Source: Sporodiniella umbellata
Lineage: Eukaryota > Mucoromycota > Mucoromycetes > Mucorales > Rhizopodaceae
Direction: 5' to 3'
NCBI GenBank assembly: GCA_025677835.1
Contig: JAIXMR010000047.1
Coordinates: 1-64,000 of the forward strand
DNA: 64,000 bases
Shown one piece after another: positions 1 to 11,010 of the stretch. The position numbers and the translations under genes are program-made. Position 1 is the stretch's first letter; each line of letters opens with the position of its first letter. The notes beneath the pieces were generated by a model, which ran no database searches, was not told the DNA's origin, and saw only the letters and a list, made by a program, of their open reading frames with translations.

Positions 1-690
1 AAAGCATGGTATTTGCATGTTGTCGCTTGAGTGTATTTCAGCCCAAGCTTTTGCTTGTCTTCTGGAAACAACACGGTCGTCAACATCAATCTTGTTTCCA
101 ATAACAATTAACGGGAAATTATTTGCTTCCTCTGACGGTAGAGAAGATTGCTTTAGAAAATCCTCTCTCCATCTTTCTAATTTAAATAGTTAGTACTGAT
201 ATATTGATGGATAGCACAATTACAGTGGTCAAATGGTACCTAAATGCTGAAACGACAAATAGTTGTTGACATCATAAACGAGTATACATGCATCCGCTCC
301 TCTATAATAAGCAACACCTAGTGACTGAAACCTTTCTTGTCCTGCTGTATCCCATATTTGAATCATCACCTTGTTTCCGTCGTCTGTTTCCACTTCTTTA
401 GTGATAAAATCAGCCCCTATTACCTTACTTTATTTCAATAAACGGGATACTTATTTTTTTCTTTCGCACCTATGGTAGCCTTATAAGCGTTGGTAAATTT
501 CTTGTGAACGTACTGACATGCAGAAACATGGAATTCTATTAGTTTTGTACCAATCGTATTGCCAATTTACTTGATTTCGAAGACTTGTCTATTTTGTTTT
601 GTTTAAACTAAAAGACTTCGTAAATAACTTTATTACCTTCCCTACGCCCCCATCCCCTATCAAGACTACTTTGAGTATGTCTTTATGCAT
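1..690 (-). CDS. YPT7: Rab7/Ypt7-type small GTPase, 3' end beyond window
   Basis: Late endosome/vacuole Rab GTPase that controls fusion at the vacuole (family knowledge). Five exons can be read: 637-690, 571-588, 470-512, 240-416 and 1-176, all in phase with GT-AG borders. Exon 1 starts with ATG at 690 and gives the P-loop GDGGVGK. An 18-nt microexon (571-588) supplies TSLRNQ, which completes the P-loop with its Thr. The next exons give YVHKKF, the effector loop ATIGADF, the switch II motif [13 protein letters not shown], and GNKID. This order and wording match Rab7 rather than Rab1/5/11. The last visible residues are just past the KAWAE helix, so the SAK motif and the prenylated C-terminal cysteines lie outside the window. 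Without the microexon the P-loop Thr would be missing, so an automated model may misannotate this gene. Confidence 0.9.
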
Positions 691-1512
691 AGCGGTTTTG
701 ATTCAAGTTAAAGAAAACACTTTCGTTCAAGAGTGTTTTAAATTTCATATTATGCATTTAAAACTCCTACACAAAATAATGTCATTTTCTGATCTTCAAC
801 AGCTTATGATGAGAACAGTACCAAGGCTGGGACTTGTTTTTTTTAAAAAAAAATTAGATTGTATCTCTCAAAAAGCTGTTTTACCGAGAGGTACCAAAGT
901 TGCCCAGGTATACAAATCGTAAAGAGAGTGTTGCAGTTGCGCTAAATAATAAAGTCATGAAAAGTTTGTTTTTCACTAAGGTACAGTTTAAATATTTCGT
1001 CTTTTTTAAAAGTTCTCACTAAAAAAGACATAATGTACTAGGATGCTTACTGTAGTAAATGACGCTTGATCGAAGGATCTCACTATAGTTTCTTTTTATA
1101 CTATAATCTTTTTTTATTTATTTTGTATTCTGTGGCGCTTTTGAAGATAGAACGACCTCTTAAGATTTTATTACTAACAAAATTGCGTTCATTCTCGCTA
1201 TGACACAGAAACTAACTATTTTATTCACCTACTAGATGCTATCATAGTTTTTTATAAACCGTGTCACTGGATGCGATATAGGAATTATCATTGAGGTTAT
1301 CAACGTTAATTAATATTTAGAAAGAAAAAAAATCGGAGAAGAAAACTACGTATTTGGGCTCGTTACTATTGTTACTGTTGTTGCGGTTATGTCAGATATT
1401 ATGACCGTTTATTACTACAGTTTACGCACTGCGGCCGCTACAAAAAAGGATGGCAAATATAGCAACTTCGGTTAATTTCACCGCCAACAACGATTGCCAA
1501 AACAGGTTGGTA
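691..1512. other. Intergenic, nothing recognised
   Basis: AT-rich sequence between the 5' end of the Rab7 gene and the 3' end of the MFS gene. Both genes are on the minus strand, so the part next to 691 is probably the Rab7 promoter. No conserved reading frame was seen. Confidence 0.5.
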
Positions 1513-3324
1513 TCAATTAGGACTAAAATCTTCTACGCGCTTTTCTAGCTTAGTATCAGTATTTTTTTCAACAGTTGTAAATGCGGATATTCCAGAGCTT
1601 TGACGGTTAGCCTTTTTGAGTATTTGTTTTTCCTTGTCAGTTTCCTCAACAATAGTGCGCTGTATTAGGCTTTCACTATCCCCAATAAAGCAATAGGCAA
1701 AGGGAATAAAAGAAAAAAGTAGTATGCTTAATATAACACACAACCAAAAAAACCCCACGGTAGCAAATCCATATCCTCCTACCAGAGGACCAAAGCACAT
1801 TCCTAGCTGACTCAGTATATTCTATGACTATAAATTTTGTACACTATGAACTTACCAACTCCATACGCTGCGTTAAAAAGAGAGTAGCTTCTAGCCAAAC
1901 CGTCACTGCTGGAAGAGTTTCCGTTTTCTTTGTCTACCACTTTAGCAATTTCTGGAAAAACTGGGGCTTGACACCCTGCAATAGTAATGCCGCCTAATAT
2001 AAGACCAGGTATAAGGGTCCAAAAAGATCCTGATTCTCTATTTGGTACGCCTATCAAAATACAGGAGGGCGTAGAAACAAGCAAAGAAATCATTGCTACA
2101 ATTTTAGTTCCGAATCTATCACACAACCGACCACATATAGCACTAGCCATAATAGATGGAATCATATATGCAAGAACAATCAAACTACAGCTAGCTGCAT
2201 CAAATTGCCATTCTTGAGCAAGCCTCATAGAAAGCGTTGGCTAAAAAGACTATGAGCGCTCTTTGCTTTTCCCCCCTATATACTTACTTCAAATGCACTC
2301 ATCACCGTAGCCACGACAACGGTAAGACTAAGAGATACAATCAACCTTTTTTGCTTCAGTAGCTGTACCCATGTAACACGGTTTACGTTGGATTTTTCTG
2401 AATTTTGTTCTTTTTGTATGTGTTGCCCTTCTATAACGACAAGTCGCATGAAAAAGTCAATCCCGCTTAAAATCATGGATGCTATAAATGGCGCCTCATA
2501 TCCTATTTCGCTATAGAGTACTAATGAATGAATTAGATAGATTTAAATAAAATGCTTTCAATTTACGGCCTCCAGCAGGTAGTCCAACCATCATGCCCAA
2601 TGGGTAGAAGCCAACGAGTTTCCCCATTTGGGACCCTATTTTGATGTCGGTAACAATGTACTGACTTTTTTTTTTTTTTTTTTTTTTTTACCGAGATGTT
2701 CTCTCGGCCAGTTGTCAGCTATCAAACATAAACACATAGTCCAGACACAAGCGTTAGAAATACCCTGTAGAAAGCGGGCAACTAGTAGCATAGGATAAGT
2801 TACACTTAACATAAACAGCAAATTGGCGGCTATGGAAGCCCCCGTTCCTAAAAGCATAGGAATTCTTCTTTGCTTTATTTTGTCTCCAAGCCAACCGAAA
2901 ATAGGCGATCCAACTACGTTCTGCTATTTAACAGAAGTACATATACATATATGGGTATATATATACCTAATAGTCCTACAGCGTATAATGCAACTAAAAT
3001 TCCTGTATCCTTAGACGTTAGTTCTATATTTGATGTGATGGCTGTGGATTTTGATGTTTCTATCCATGTTTTGTCATTCAAATGCCTAATACGAGCCACA
3101 ATAAATGGGGACAAAGGAAATAGTATAGAATGTACGAAAGTCTAAAGCATGATTTAATCTAAAAGTGGTCTCAAGAATCTATTTACGCTGGTGAATAGAC
3201 CAACGGCAGCTGTCCAAAAAACAAAGGTCTGGCTGGATCTGTATTTATGCAAAAGCGGCTTATTTGTAGATGTTTCTGTTCTTAAGGGCCGTGAGGATCT
3301 GAACAAATTGAAGCGCGGTATCAT
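1513..3324 (-). CDS. MFS transporter (DHA1/vesicular amine transporter-like)
   Basis: Membrane carrier of the major facilitator superfamily; substrate unknown. The ATG is at 3324 (MIPRFNLFRSS), and exon 1 ends near 3187 with a first membrane helix. Later exons give motif A-like GSPIFGWLGDKIKQRR between TM2 and TM3, then ARFLQGISNACVWTMCL (TM4/5 type), a GxxxGxPxGG-like stretch after 2635, and a second-half motif GRLCDRFGTK at about 2110-2130. The C-terminal tail is charged and ends at TGA 1513-1515. About six exons are joined by short introns. One intron has its donor GT at about 2690-2691 followed directly by 24 A on the sense strand (2666-2689). RFLQGISNA and the overall layout resemble VMAT-like DHA1 carriers, but this does not fix the substrate. 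No frame break was seen in the parts checked. Confidence 0.82.
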
Positions 3325-4284
3325 GTCTAGCAACGGTGATAATTTTTTTTAAACAAATGTTTGTTTACAAAGTTTTCAGATACAAACCTTTTATATATCC
3401 TTTTTTCAAGCACATACGGTATTTTTTTTCGCACTTATCTCGGTCACACGACAGATGTTTTGAAAGGGGCTCATTTTATATGAAAAGAAAAAGAGAAGGA
3501 GAAAAAAGGGGTAAAAAAAAAGAACAGTTAGTGTATTTTCATTGTATATTTACCGCTTTTTTGTACACAAAAATAAAAAAGTAACACACAATCTTTAGTA
3601 AATGCATCAGGTTGATCTATAGCTGATTTTTTTTTTTTACCCCCTAGCTTTTTCTTTTTTTCTTCGAACAGAACAGTACTATTTTAGGTTTTTAAAAACC
3701 ATCTTTAGTTTGTTGTACAAGCTTATATGTAATGCTTTCGTATATCCCGTGTTTGACAGCTTTAGTTTTGTAAATGTCAAGAAACGTTATTCGTTTTAGG
3801 ATATTTAAACAGACACTCCCCCTGAAAAATATCTTCTCTATATAGCCAATACACTTACTGTACATTCATCTTTTTTTGTTTTGTGAAAAAACAAGTTTTT
3901 TTTTTTTTTAAAAAATTTGGATTTTGTTGTAAGCTCAGTCATTTTATAGTAAAGGTAAATATAAAGAGCGCCATTCTTATTTTTTTGGTATCAATTGGTT
4001 GTAAAAGTGTAGAATAGCTTAAAAAAGAGTACGGGATACAATAGGGTCTAGGCGATTAAGACGGTTCCTACAGGAAGTAATTACATACAAAACATCATAC
4101 TAAATTGTATGTGACACTTCCGTGGAATTAAAACAACTAAGGACATAACAAGTGTACACCAAAGACTAATAGAGTTTTCAAAAGCTACTGAAGTTAAACC
4201 CGTACTAGTCTCAATTGACCTTTTAGTGCTATGCATAACGTAAAAGGACAGTTTAAATTATGTACAAAAAAGGAGTATAGTGGT
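3325..4284. other. Intergenic, nothing recognised
   Basis: AT-rich stretch with several T and A runs between the start of the MFS gene and the end of the Tom20-SET gene. It should hold the MFS promoter and the Tom20-SET 3' UTR. Short open frames are not conserved-looking. Confidence 0.5.
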
Positions 4285-5809
4285 TTATTTTTTGGAAACC
4301 GGTAAGGTGTAAGCACCCGCAAGTTCTTCATTTTCTTTGATATCTTTAAGAGCTCTGACAGTAATAGTACTGTTTTCAAAAGATAATTCAACATTAGGCG
4401 ACTCTTCTGATTGATTAATATAGGTTGATATTTTATAAAGAGCAGCCCCAATGTTCTTGGCATCGCTATTGGTTTTTCTGGCATGTTCTGTTGATTCTTC
4501 TATTTTAATATCTTCAGTTCCAGCAGGAACAGCATATGCATTATATAACAGCTTTCCTTTGAGCATTAAATATATCTCGTTGGTAAGGAACTCGTTAATT
4601 CCTTGAACTTTAGGACCCAATAGCTTTTTTAACAAATCAATCTCTTTGATTGAGTCCGCGTTTTCAGAAATTTCCAAGTATCTGAATCTGTCTATATGAT
4701 CCCAAGCACCAAAGCTCGATTCACCTAATTTCGTGCTTTCCTTTGTCTTCTCTAATTCTTCAGCAACCATAGCTGACAAAAAGCGAGCTATCATGGAAGG
4801 GTACTTGGCGTTTTTTGCCTTTAGGTTATCTTGGAACTCCAAAACGTCAGTATCTGGCTCTTTCTTGTCTTGAGAGCATGTGTATTGATGATAGTCTTTT
4901 TTGGCAAGTTCTAAGCAATCCTCGCTACAGAACGCTACAGCATTACAGTTGCCACATTCAACTTTGGTTTTCAAGTGTTTCAAACAAAGGTTACAATAGC
5001 TTCCTTCCAACATAGGGTTAAGGCCAGATACAACAGGAGTTTCTGTATATATCACTTCGCCAGCCAAAATGTCTTTCCCAGCTACTAATCCGCGGCGGAC
5101 CACAGGCTTACCTTCTTCGTTGACACCAGCAGGCAGTTCAGCCAACTTTGTGTTAGTCTCTTTAGAGGGGAAGCTTTCGTAGAATTGATTTTGGCGCTTT
5201 TGTTGCTATATAAAATAGTTAGTATATCATTTCTTTTCTTTAAAGGTCGAATTTACATCCAATGCCATAGCATTGATGATCATTTGGAAAACAGGTTCTG
5301 GCACTGTCTTCTGGTAGATCATGATAAGGTCCATTGGAGCAGGATACACTCTCAAAGCAAGATAAAACGGCAAAATAGCGTCAGTGTAGTGTGCTTCACC
5401 TAAGTAGAGCTGTTTATATATAGTTAAGTTCATATACCCTCTACCAACCTTTATTACAGAGGCCTTCGCCTAATGCAACCTGCTCCATAAAGTACTTTTC
5501 TTTTTCTTCAGGTGTTGTAGGAAGTACCTCTTCTGATGCAGCCTTTACTACGGACTCTACTGTTTGCAACACATTGGATTTTAATTCCTCGTCTTTTTGC
5601 TTTGTCTTTTTTTCGGCTTTCTTTTTTTCCTTCTCTATCACAGACGATTTAACAAATATGATATCAAGCGGTAAAAAAAGCTTACTAATTTTCTTCTTCA
5701 AAACAGGATCATTACGTCTCTGATAGTCAAAATACACAGCATATCCTAAACACGCAGTAGCGACGGCACCGAGACCAATATAAATAGCAGTTTTAGGCTG
5801 TACACCCAT
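4285..5809 (-). CDS. Tom20 mitochondrial import receptor fused to MYND finger and SET domain
   Basis: Exons 5449-5809, 5257-5399 and 4285-5205 join in phase to about 474 residues. Residues 1-168 are Tom20 (MAS20 family), the outer-membrane presequence receptor. They show an N-terminal membrane anchor (AIYIGLGAVATACLGYAVYF), a Lys/Glu-rich linker, then LGEGLCNKGEAHYTDAI and YLALRVYPAPMDLIMIYQ. The frame continues without a stop through QQKRQNQFYESFP into a SET/MYND protein. A SET-I-like piece (RGLVAGKDILAGEVIY) is followed by a MYND zinc finger at about residues 239-279 (CxxC, CxxC, FCxxxC, HxxxC). The C-terminal SET piece reads INQSEESPNVELSF and ALKDIKENEEL. The usual NHS/C motif is NQSEE here, so methyltransferase activity is doubtful. 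Introns have ACTAAC-like branch sites. Retained Tom20 anchoring would place the SET part on the cytosolic face of mitochondria (inference). Confidence 0.85.
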
Positions 5810-8091
5810 TTTCGAATACTATAATAGAAGGAAGAGCAAAAAAAAAAAAAGATGCAGGGATGTCTTAAAGAGTGTCAACAGTCACTACTCCGCCTTTTAG
5901 TGTTAAAAAACTTACAAAACTTTTTAAGTTCAGTAAAACGTTTCAATTGAAAAAAGTTTTACTATAAGGATATTAATTCGTATTCCTATACTTTCTTGCT
6001 TCTGCTACAAACCTTCTTTGTAAAACTCAAAGAGTATTGGATACCCCATATATATATATGTAGCACATGGATAGGTTCACACCATCTTGATAAGTGTTTC
6101 TGGCGCTTAAAACAACTTGATGTGGTGTGTAGGAGTATAAAATTAACAAATCTTGTCAATTAAAACACCAATTCTATTTTACGTTTTTATGTAAGACTAA
6201 AGCTATCCATTTGAAAAGTAATATAACAGTAGCACTTTCCAGTCTACCTTCTGGGGGTTTTCACCACCAAACAACTGAAAGGCCTTAAGATTGTTTTTTT
6301 TAATGGAGTGCTTACGATAAAGCCATTTCAGCCATTTGATTGCCGTTTAAGCTTCTTAATACCTTGAATATCAAAGTTTTTTTCTAATGCACATTACTTT
6401 TGTGCTATGTTTTCTTAGGCCCAAACAGTACAAGAAATAAGACTAAAAGACTGTTTGCGGTATATGATCGCAACTACTGATAGGCCTTGATCCTACTTTT
6501 TGTATTTGAGCTGGTAGTTTAAATAGGTTTTTTAGTCTGGGGTAGGTTTTCAAGACTAAACAGGAGCCCTCAAACGCTAGTTACGAGTAAAATTCATAGA
6601 CGCAGCATTTTTAAAGTTGATTTTTATACAAAAAACTGAACAATACTCTGCTCCATCAGAAAATTGTTTGTTCTCTATATAAAAATATATTATTGTACAT
6701 AAGGAAAACGTTCTCATATTAGGGAATTTAAAAATATAAAGCTAACCTTAGAGTAATCTTTTTTCAAAATTTCCAAAAGTAGTTACTATCTACGTTGAAG
6801 GTCTTAGTCAGATATTGTTCTGTCAGTCATCTCAGTCTTTCATTCCTTATTCCTTCAATACCACAAAACTTATACAAAATATTTTTAAAAAAAACCCATA
6901 GTTTAACCAGACTATATATACAGCAGATCTGATGTTTATTAGTTAAGAACGTCTTCCTATATATGCTTTAAAAGATTTTAGAATCTTGTTACTTTTGAGT
7001 ATGTACAAGTTTCCAAAAAAAAAAAAAAAAAAAAAAGAGCTGGTTGTATTTAGCAAGACAAATAATAAAAAGGTACTATGTTAGGGCCAAGGCCAAATTT
7101 TTATGGAAAACTTTTTAAAAAGAACAAATAAAGTTATGATCAATCACAAAAAAAAAACCACAGGAACACTGGTACAGGCAGTTCAAACAAGATATGCCTT
7201 TACATGCGAACACAAATTATCAAATAAGCCCAAGATTTGTATAGCGTTTGAAGTGAATAAAATTAAAGTGAGTAGTATCCACATAAGTTTTTTTTTTTTT
7301 GGCAATATGAAGAGCAATAACACGATATTTACTGCCTCCGTGCTATGGGCGATATATATTCTAGAAGAGCACAGGATAAAAGGCTTCCATAGGCTATAAC
7401 ACAACAGGAAGCCTTAGTAGGGCTACTATTTTTCGGAGAAAGTAATGAAGTAGGATAGCTCTGTAGCAAATTAGCGTAAGCCTACTATTACTTCTATGTC
7501 ACTTTTGTAGCATTTGCAATAGAGGGGCAGACTATTATGTATTTCATTTGCTTCATTGAACCGTAGCTGCAAAAAACCAGACTAATAAAATCTTAATGTC
7601 ACTCAACAACAGAAAACGGTATGGGTTGTTATCAAAATTACAACAGATTTTTAAAAAAAAACAGAGTAATCCGATAACAGATCAGTGCTAGTATATAATA
7701 AATAAAAGTAGTGCAGATTCCAAAAAAAAAAAAGCTGCAAAACCTTTCTGTCGTAGAGGTATTTATTCGCACTGTATTTGAGGGTAGTGTAAAGTATTTT
7801 TAAATTAGTTTTGTTTTGCTTGCTCGGAAAAATGCGTATTCCTGACTTTAACAAAACCAAGAAACTTGCCTTTCACTTTAATTTATTATACGTTCAGTGG
7901 TAAGAGTACTGCAAAGAATGTAAGAAACGATTAGACTAAAAAAAGAAGCCTATTCATTATATCCGCCAGCAAAAAAAAGATCGTTTATATGCATATACAT
8001 ACAGTAGAGATGCGAAACTAATACATAATATATCCTGGAGCCCCTTTATTGTTCGGCTAAACAAAACTTGATTGCTTCCGAGTTGAAGTCA
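5810..8091. other. Long AT-rich intergenic region
   Basis: About 2.3 kb between two divergent genes. It contains homopolymer runs (for example A near 7015-7036) and short TA runs, but no reading frame with family-like composition and no tRNA box B was noticed. Both flanking promoters must lie here. Confidence 0.5.
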
Positions 8092-8102
8092 TATATAAAT
8101 AG
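8092..8102 (+). promoter_or_regulatory. TATA box of the P450 gene
   Basis: TATATAAATAG lies about 82-92 bp before the P450 start codon at 8184, a usual distance for a fungal TATA element plus a short leader. Confidence 0.5.
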
Positions 8103-8183
8103 ATAGCGTTTGAAACTATCCTAAATCAAAAGCTATTCGCTTAGTTGCTTTTTTTTTCTTTTTGTTTTCTATCTATTTCAAGA

Positions 8184-10237
8184 ATGAAATACTTTGCTGA
8201 ATACTACAAGAAATCTTTAGAAGTGTCCATTTATAACAACCGTAAAGCTGTTATGATTACCACTGCTATCTTGATGCTTGCTTTCAGAAAATTATATTCT
8301 TTTTTTCGTGTGCCAAATAATTTGAGGCATATACCAACCGTGTCTTTTTTTGCAATGGCTAGATCCCTCTTGAATAGCGAGTCTCCTTCTGAACGATATC
8401 GAAAAATTACTTCTCATGCTATTGCCAAAGGAAATGGGTTTTATCTGGTAACTTTAAAAACTAGTAATGATATATTGACTTTTTTTTTATATAGAGCAAA
8501 ATACCTGTTGGGTGGACAATCTTTATAGCAAACCCCATCGCAGCTAAACAGCTTTTACTAAAAACAGGTAAAGCCCGAAATACTTTAGTAATTATTTTTA
8601 TTGAACTTTTACCGAACAGAAAACTTTCCCAAGTCTCACAGAAGGCTAAATACTTTAGGAGAAAAAAGTGCTTCCGCACAGTTTTTAGGGAGTGACAACA
8701 TACTTTTATCAAATGGGGAGTCTTGGAAAAGACAACGCAAAGTAAAAAAAAACCAAAAATGAGATAAAAAACTAAATAGCTATAGATGATGAATCCTCTT
8801 TTTCATGGCTTGATGCCAGTTAAAACAATGTCTAATGTCATTGATACTTTGCTTTCTGTAATTGAGAAGAACCACAGGCGAGTTTTTGTGACACAAATCA
8901 TGCACAGTTTCACGCTTGATGTGCTGGGCTTAACTATTTTTGGTTTGTAATAAAGAACAAAGAAACGGAAAGCTTATTTGTATTTTAGAATTTGATTTTC
9001 AAGCATTACGAGGCGATCCGGATCAATGGGCTTCCATCTATACTACAGTAGTCGAATCTTTGTTTGATCCTATTTCCAGCGTGTTTTCTTCTTTTGAACG
9101 ACTCTTAGTATATTTATATCCTAAAAGGAGACGGGGATTAGAAGCAGTCAAAAAACTTAATCAAAAATTTGACCAGTTGACGCAAGAAAAGCGTATCAAC
9201 ATTCAAAAGGGACTTTTTAGCCAAAAACCCAGCTGTGAAAAAGATTTACTTACGTTGATGCTTGAGACTGAAAAAGACGCAGAAAATCCAATCTCAGCTG
9301 AAGAATTAAGAGTAAAATAGTTGTTAATAGTCTTTTACAAAAAAAAAAAAAAAACAGTAGTTTTTTACTAACAATATTCTTGATAGCACAATATCGCTGT
9401 TTTTTTTTTAGCAGGCAACACTTTATAAGATAGCAATCTGTTAGTGAGACTAATATGTAAAATACAGGTCACGATACCACGGCAAATGCTTTGTCGTTTT
9501 GTCTATATAATCTTGCCAAAAACAAAGTAAATAAACGCTATATTTTCTATAATTAACATTTTTATAGAGAGTACAGCAGAAATTAAGAGATGAGATAAAC
9601 GAAATTTTTGGAAAAGATTCTTACGATTTAAGACCTACTATTGAAGAATTGAAAAAAATGAAATATATAAATTTGGTTATAAAAGAAGTAAATATAACCA
9701 TGCATACACGTATTGTTTTTAGATAGAATACAAAGCATTGAGCCATATTCTATTAAATAGAATCTTCGGTTATATAGTCCTATAGACTTACTTCTACCAA
9801 GAAAAGTAAATCAAAACACTACACTGGGAGATACGTTTATACCTAAAGGGTCCACCTTGGCTATTGATGCTTCTGCTATTCATAGAAACCCCAAATTTTG
9901 GAAGAATCCTGATGAGTTTATTCCAGAACGTTTTGGTGAGGGAGGAGATCAAGAAGGCCATGAAGGTTTAACTTGGATCCCTTTTAGCAATGGCTCTCGG
10001 CAATGCATTGGAATGAATTTTAGTTTAACTGAGCAAAGACTGACACTTGCTATATTAGGTATATGTTTTCTTTATTTTAAGCTTTATGGCTTTCTCTAAC
10101 ATCTTCTTTTTTGAATAGTAAAGCGCTACGAAATCAACGTCCCGGACGACTCTATTCATTTTGAGCATATTGTATATGATAGGCCTGCATCGGCTGCCCC
10201 CAAGTCACTGGAGCTAACATTCACAAAGCTATGGTAG
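8184..10237 (+). CDS. Cytochrome P450 monooxygenase (possibly CYP509-like)
   Basis: Heme-thiolate oxidase, probably ER-anchored by an N-terminal helix ([12 protein letters not shown]). Ten exons join in phase to about 520 residues: 8184-8447, 8495-8567, 8620-8741, 8786-8942, 8989-9311, 9387-9414, 9468-9526, 9568-9687, 9761-10058 and 10119-10237. The C-helix is WKRQRK. The I-helix AGHDTT is split between exons 6 and 7. The K-helix ExxR is ENLR, split by an intron. The PERF motif is FIPERF, and the heme-binding loop is [13 protein letters not shown] with the Cys ligand. Intron 9415-9467 appears to be a GC-AG intron with a good branch site; without removing it the I-helix motif is lost. Exon 6 is only 28 nt. 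The length fits a full-length P450 and no inactivating change was seen. CYP509 is suggested only by lineage, as it is common in Mucorales; the substrate is unknown. Confidence 0.9.
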
Positions 10238-11010
10238 CTCTTTCAAACAGGGCCGTATCATACAGCAGTTAGTTGATACGTATTAAAAGTGTTCTCTTAA
10301 ACTAACAGGGCGTTTTTAACAATATAAGTATATTGCTTTTTTTTTGTTTGGTAGTACTATGTCTATGGTAATATTTTTTGTTTCGTACTTCTGCCTGTTA
10401 TTCAAAAGCGCAGCGTTTTAAGAACTGCTGTGTTGGGTGCTTAGTTTTTTTCTTTTTTTTGCCGAGAATAGGCTGGATCCTCATGAAGCTATACAAATGG
10501 CGCTTATTGAGCAAAAAACAGTATATGCTGTTAAATTGTGGTTACAGTTTGACGCAACTATAAAACTCTATTCTAAATCCATTGATAAGTATGAAATGAG
10601 CAGATAAACTCGCACGTTGTTTACAGTGTTCAAGTTTGAAAGTGTGCTACAAAACACATCTTTGACTGCTTTTGCTCTGAGCTTTTGAGATACTAGGTAA
10701 CACAGACAGAGACACATCAATTATGGAGTTAAAAAAAAACAGAAGTTCTCAAGGAAAAGGTTTTAGACCAGCAATTAGTTTTCATTATATTGAAATATTC
10801 AATACTGGCGGTGAGTCTACAATACAATTGTACTCGATACATACGCTTCAGTAATTCACACTTTTCGAGTAAAAAGCCTAGGTTGACTACACAAAAAAGA
10901 AATGTGTATTTTAAGTAGGAGATTCAAAAACAAGCTTATTGTACTACATGGGCACATTGAATCTTTAATTTTTTCTATTGATCTTTTATTGAGATTTTTT
11001 TTAAGAAAAA
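10238..11010. other. Intergenic between P450 and GT49 genes
   Basis: P450 3' UTR followed by the promoter of the next gene on the same strand. Nothing else was recognised. Confidence 0.5.

Noticed and set aside
571..636. Interpretation of the Rab7 gene as a pseudogene with a broken P-loop
   Set aside because: At first the frame seemed to break after GVGK, but the 18-nt microexon with proper splice borders restores TSLRNQ and the frame.
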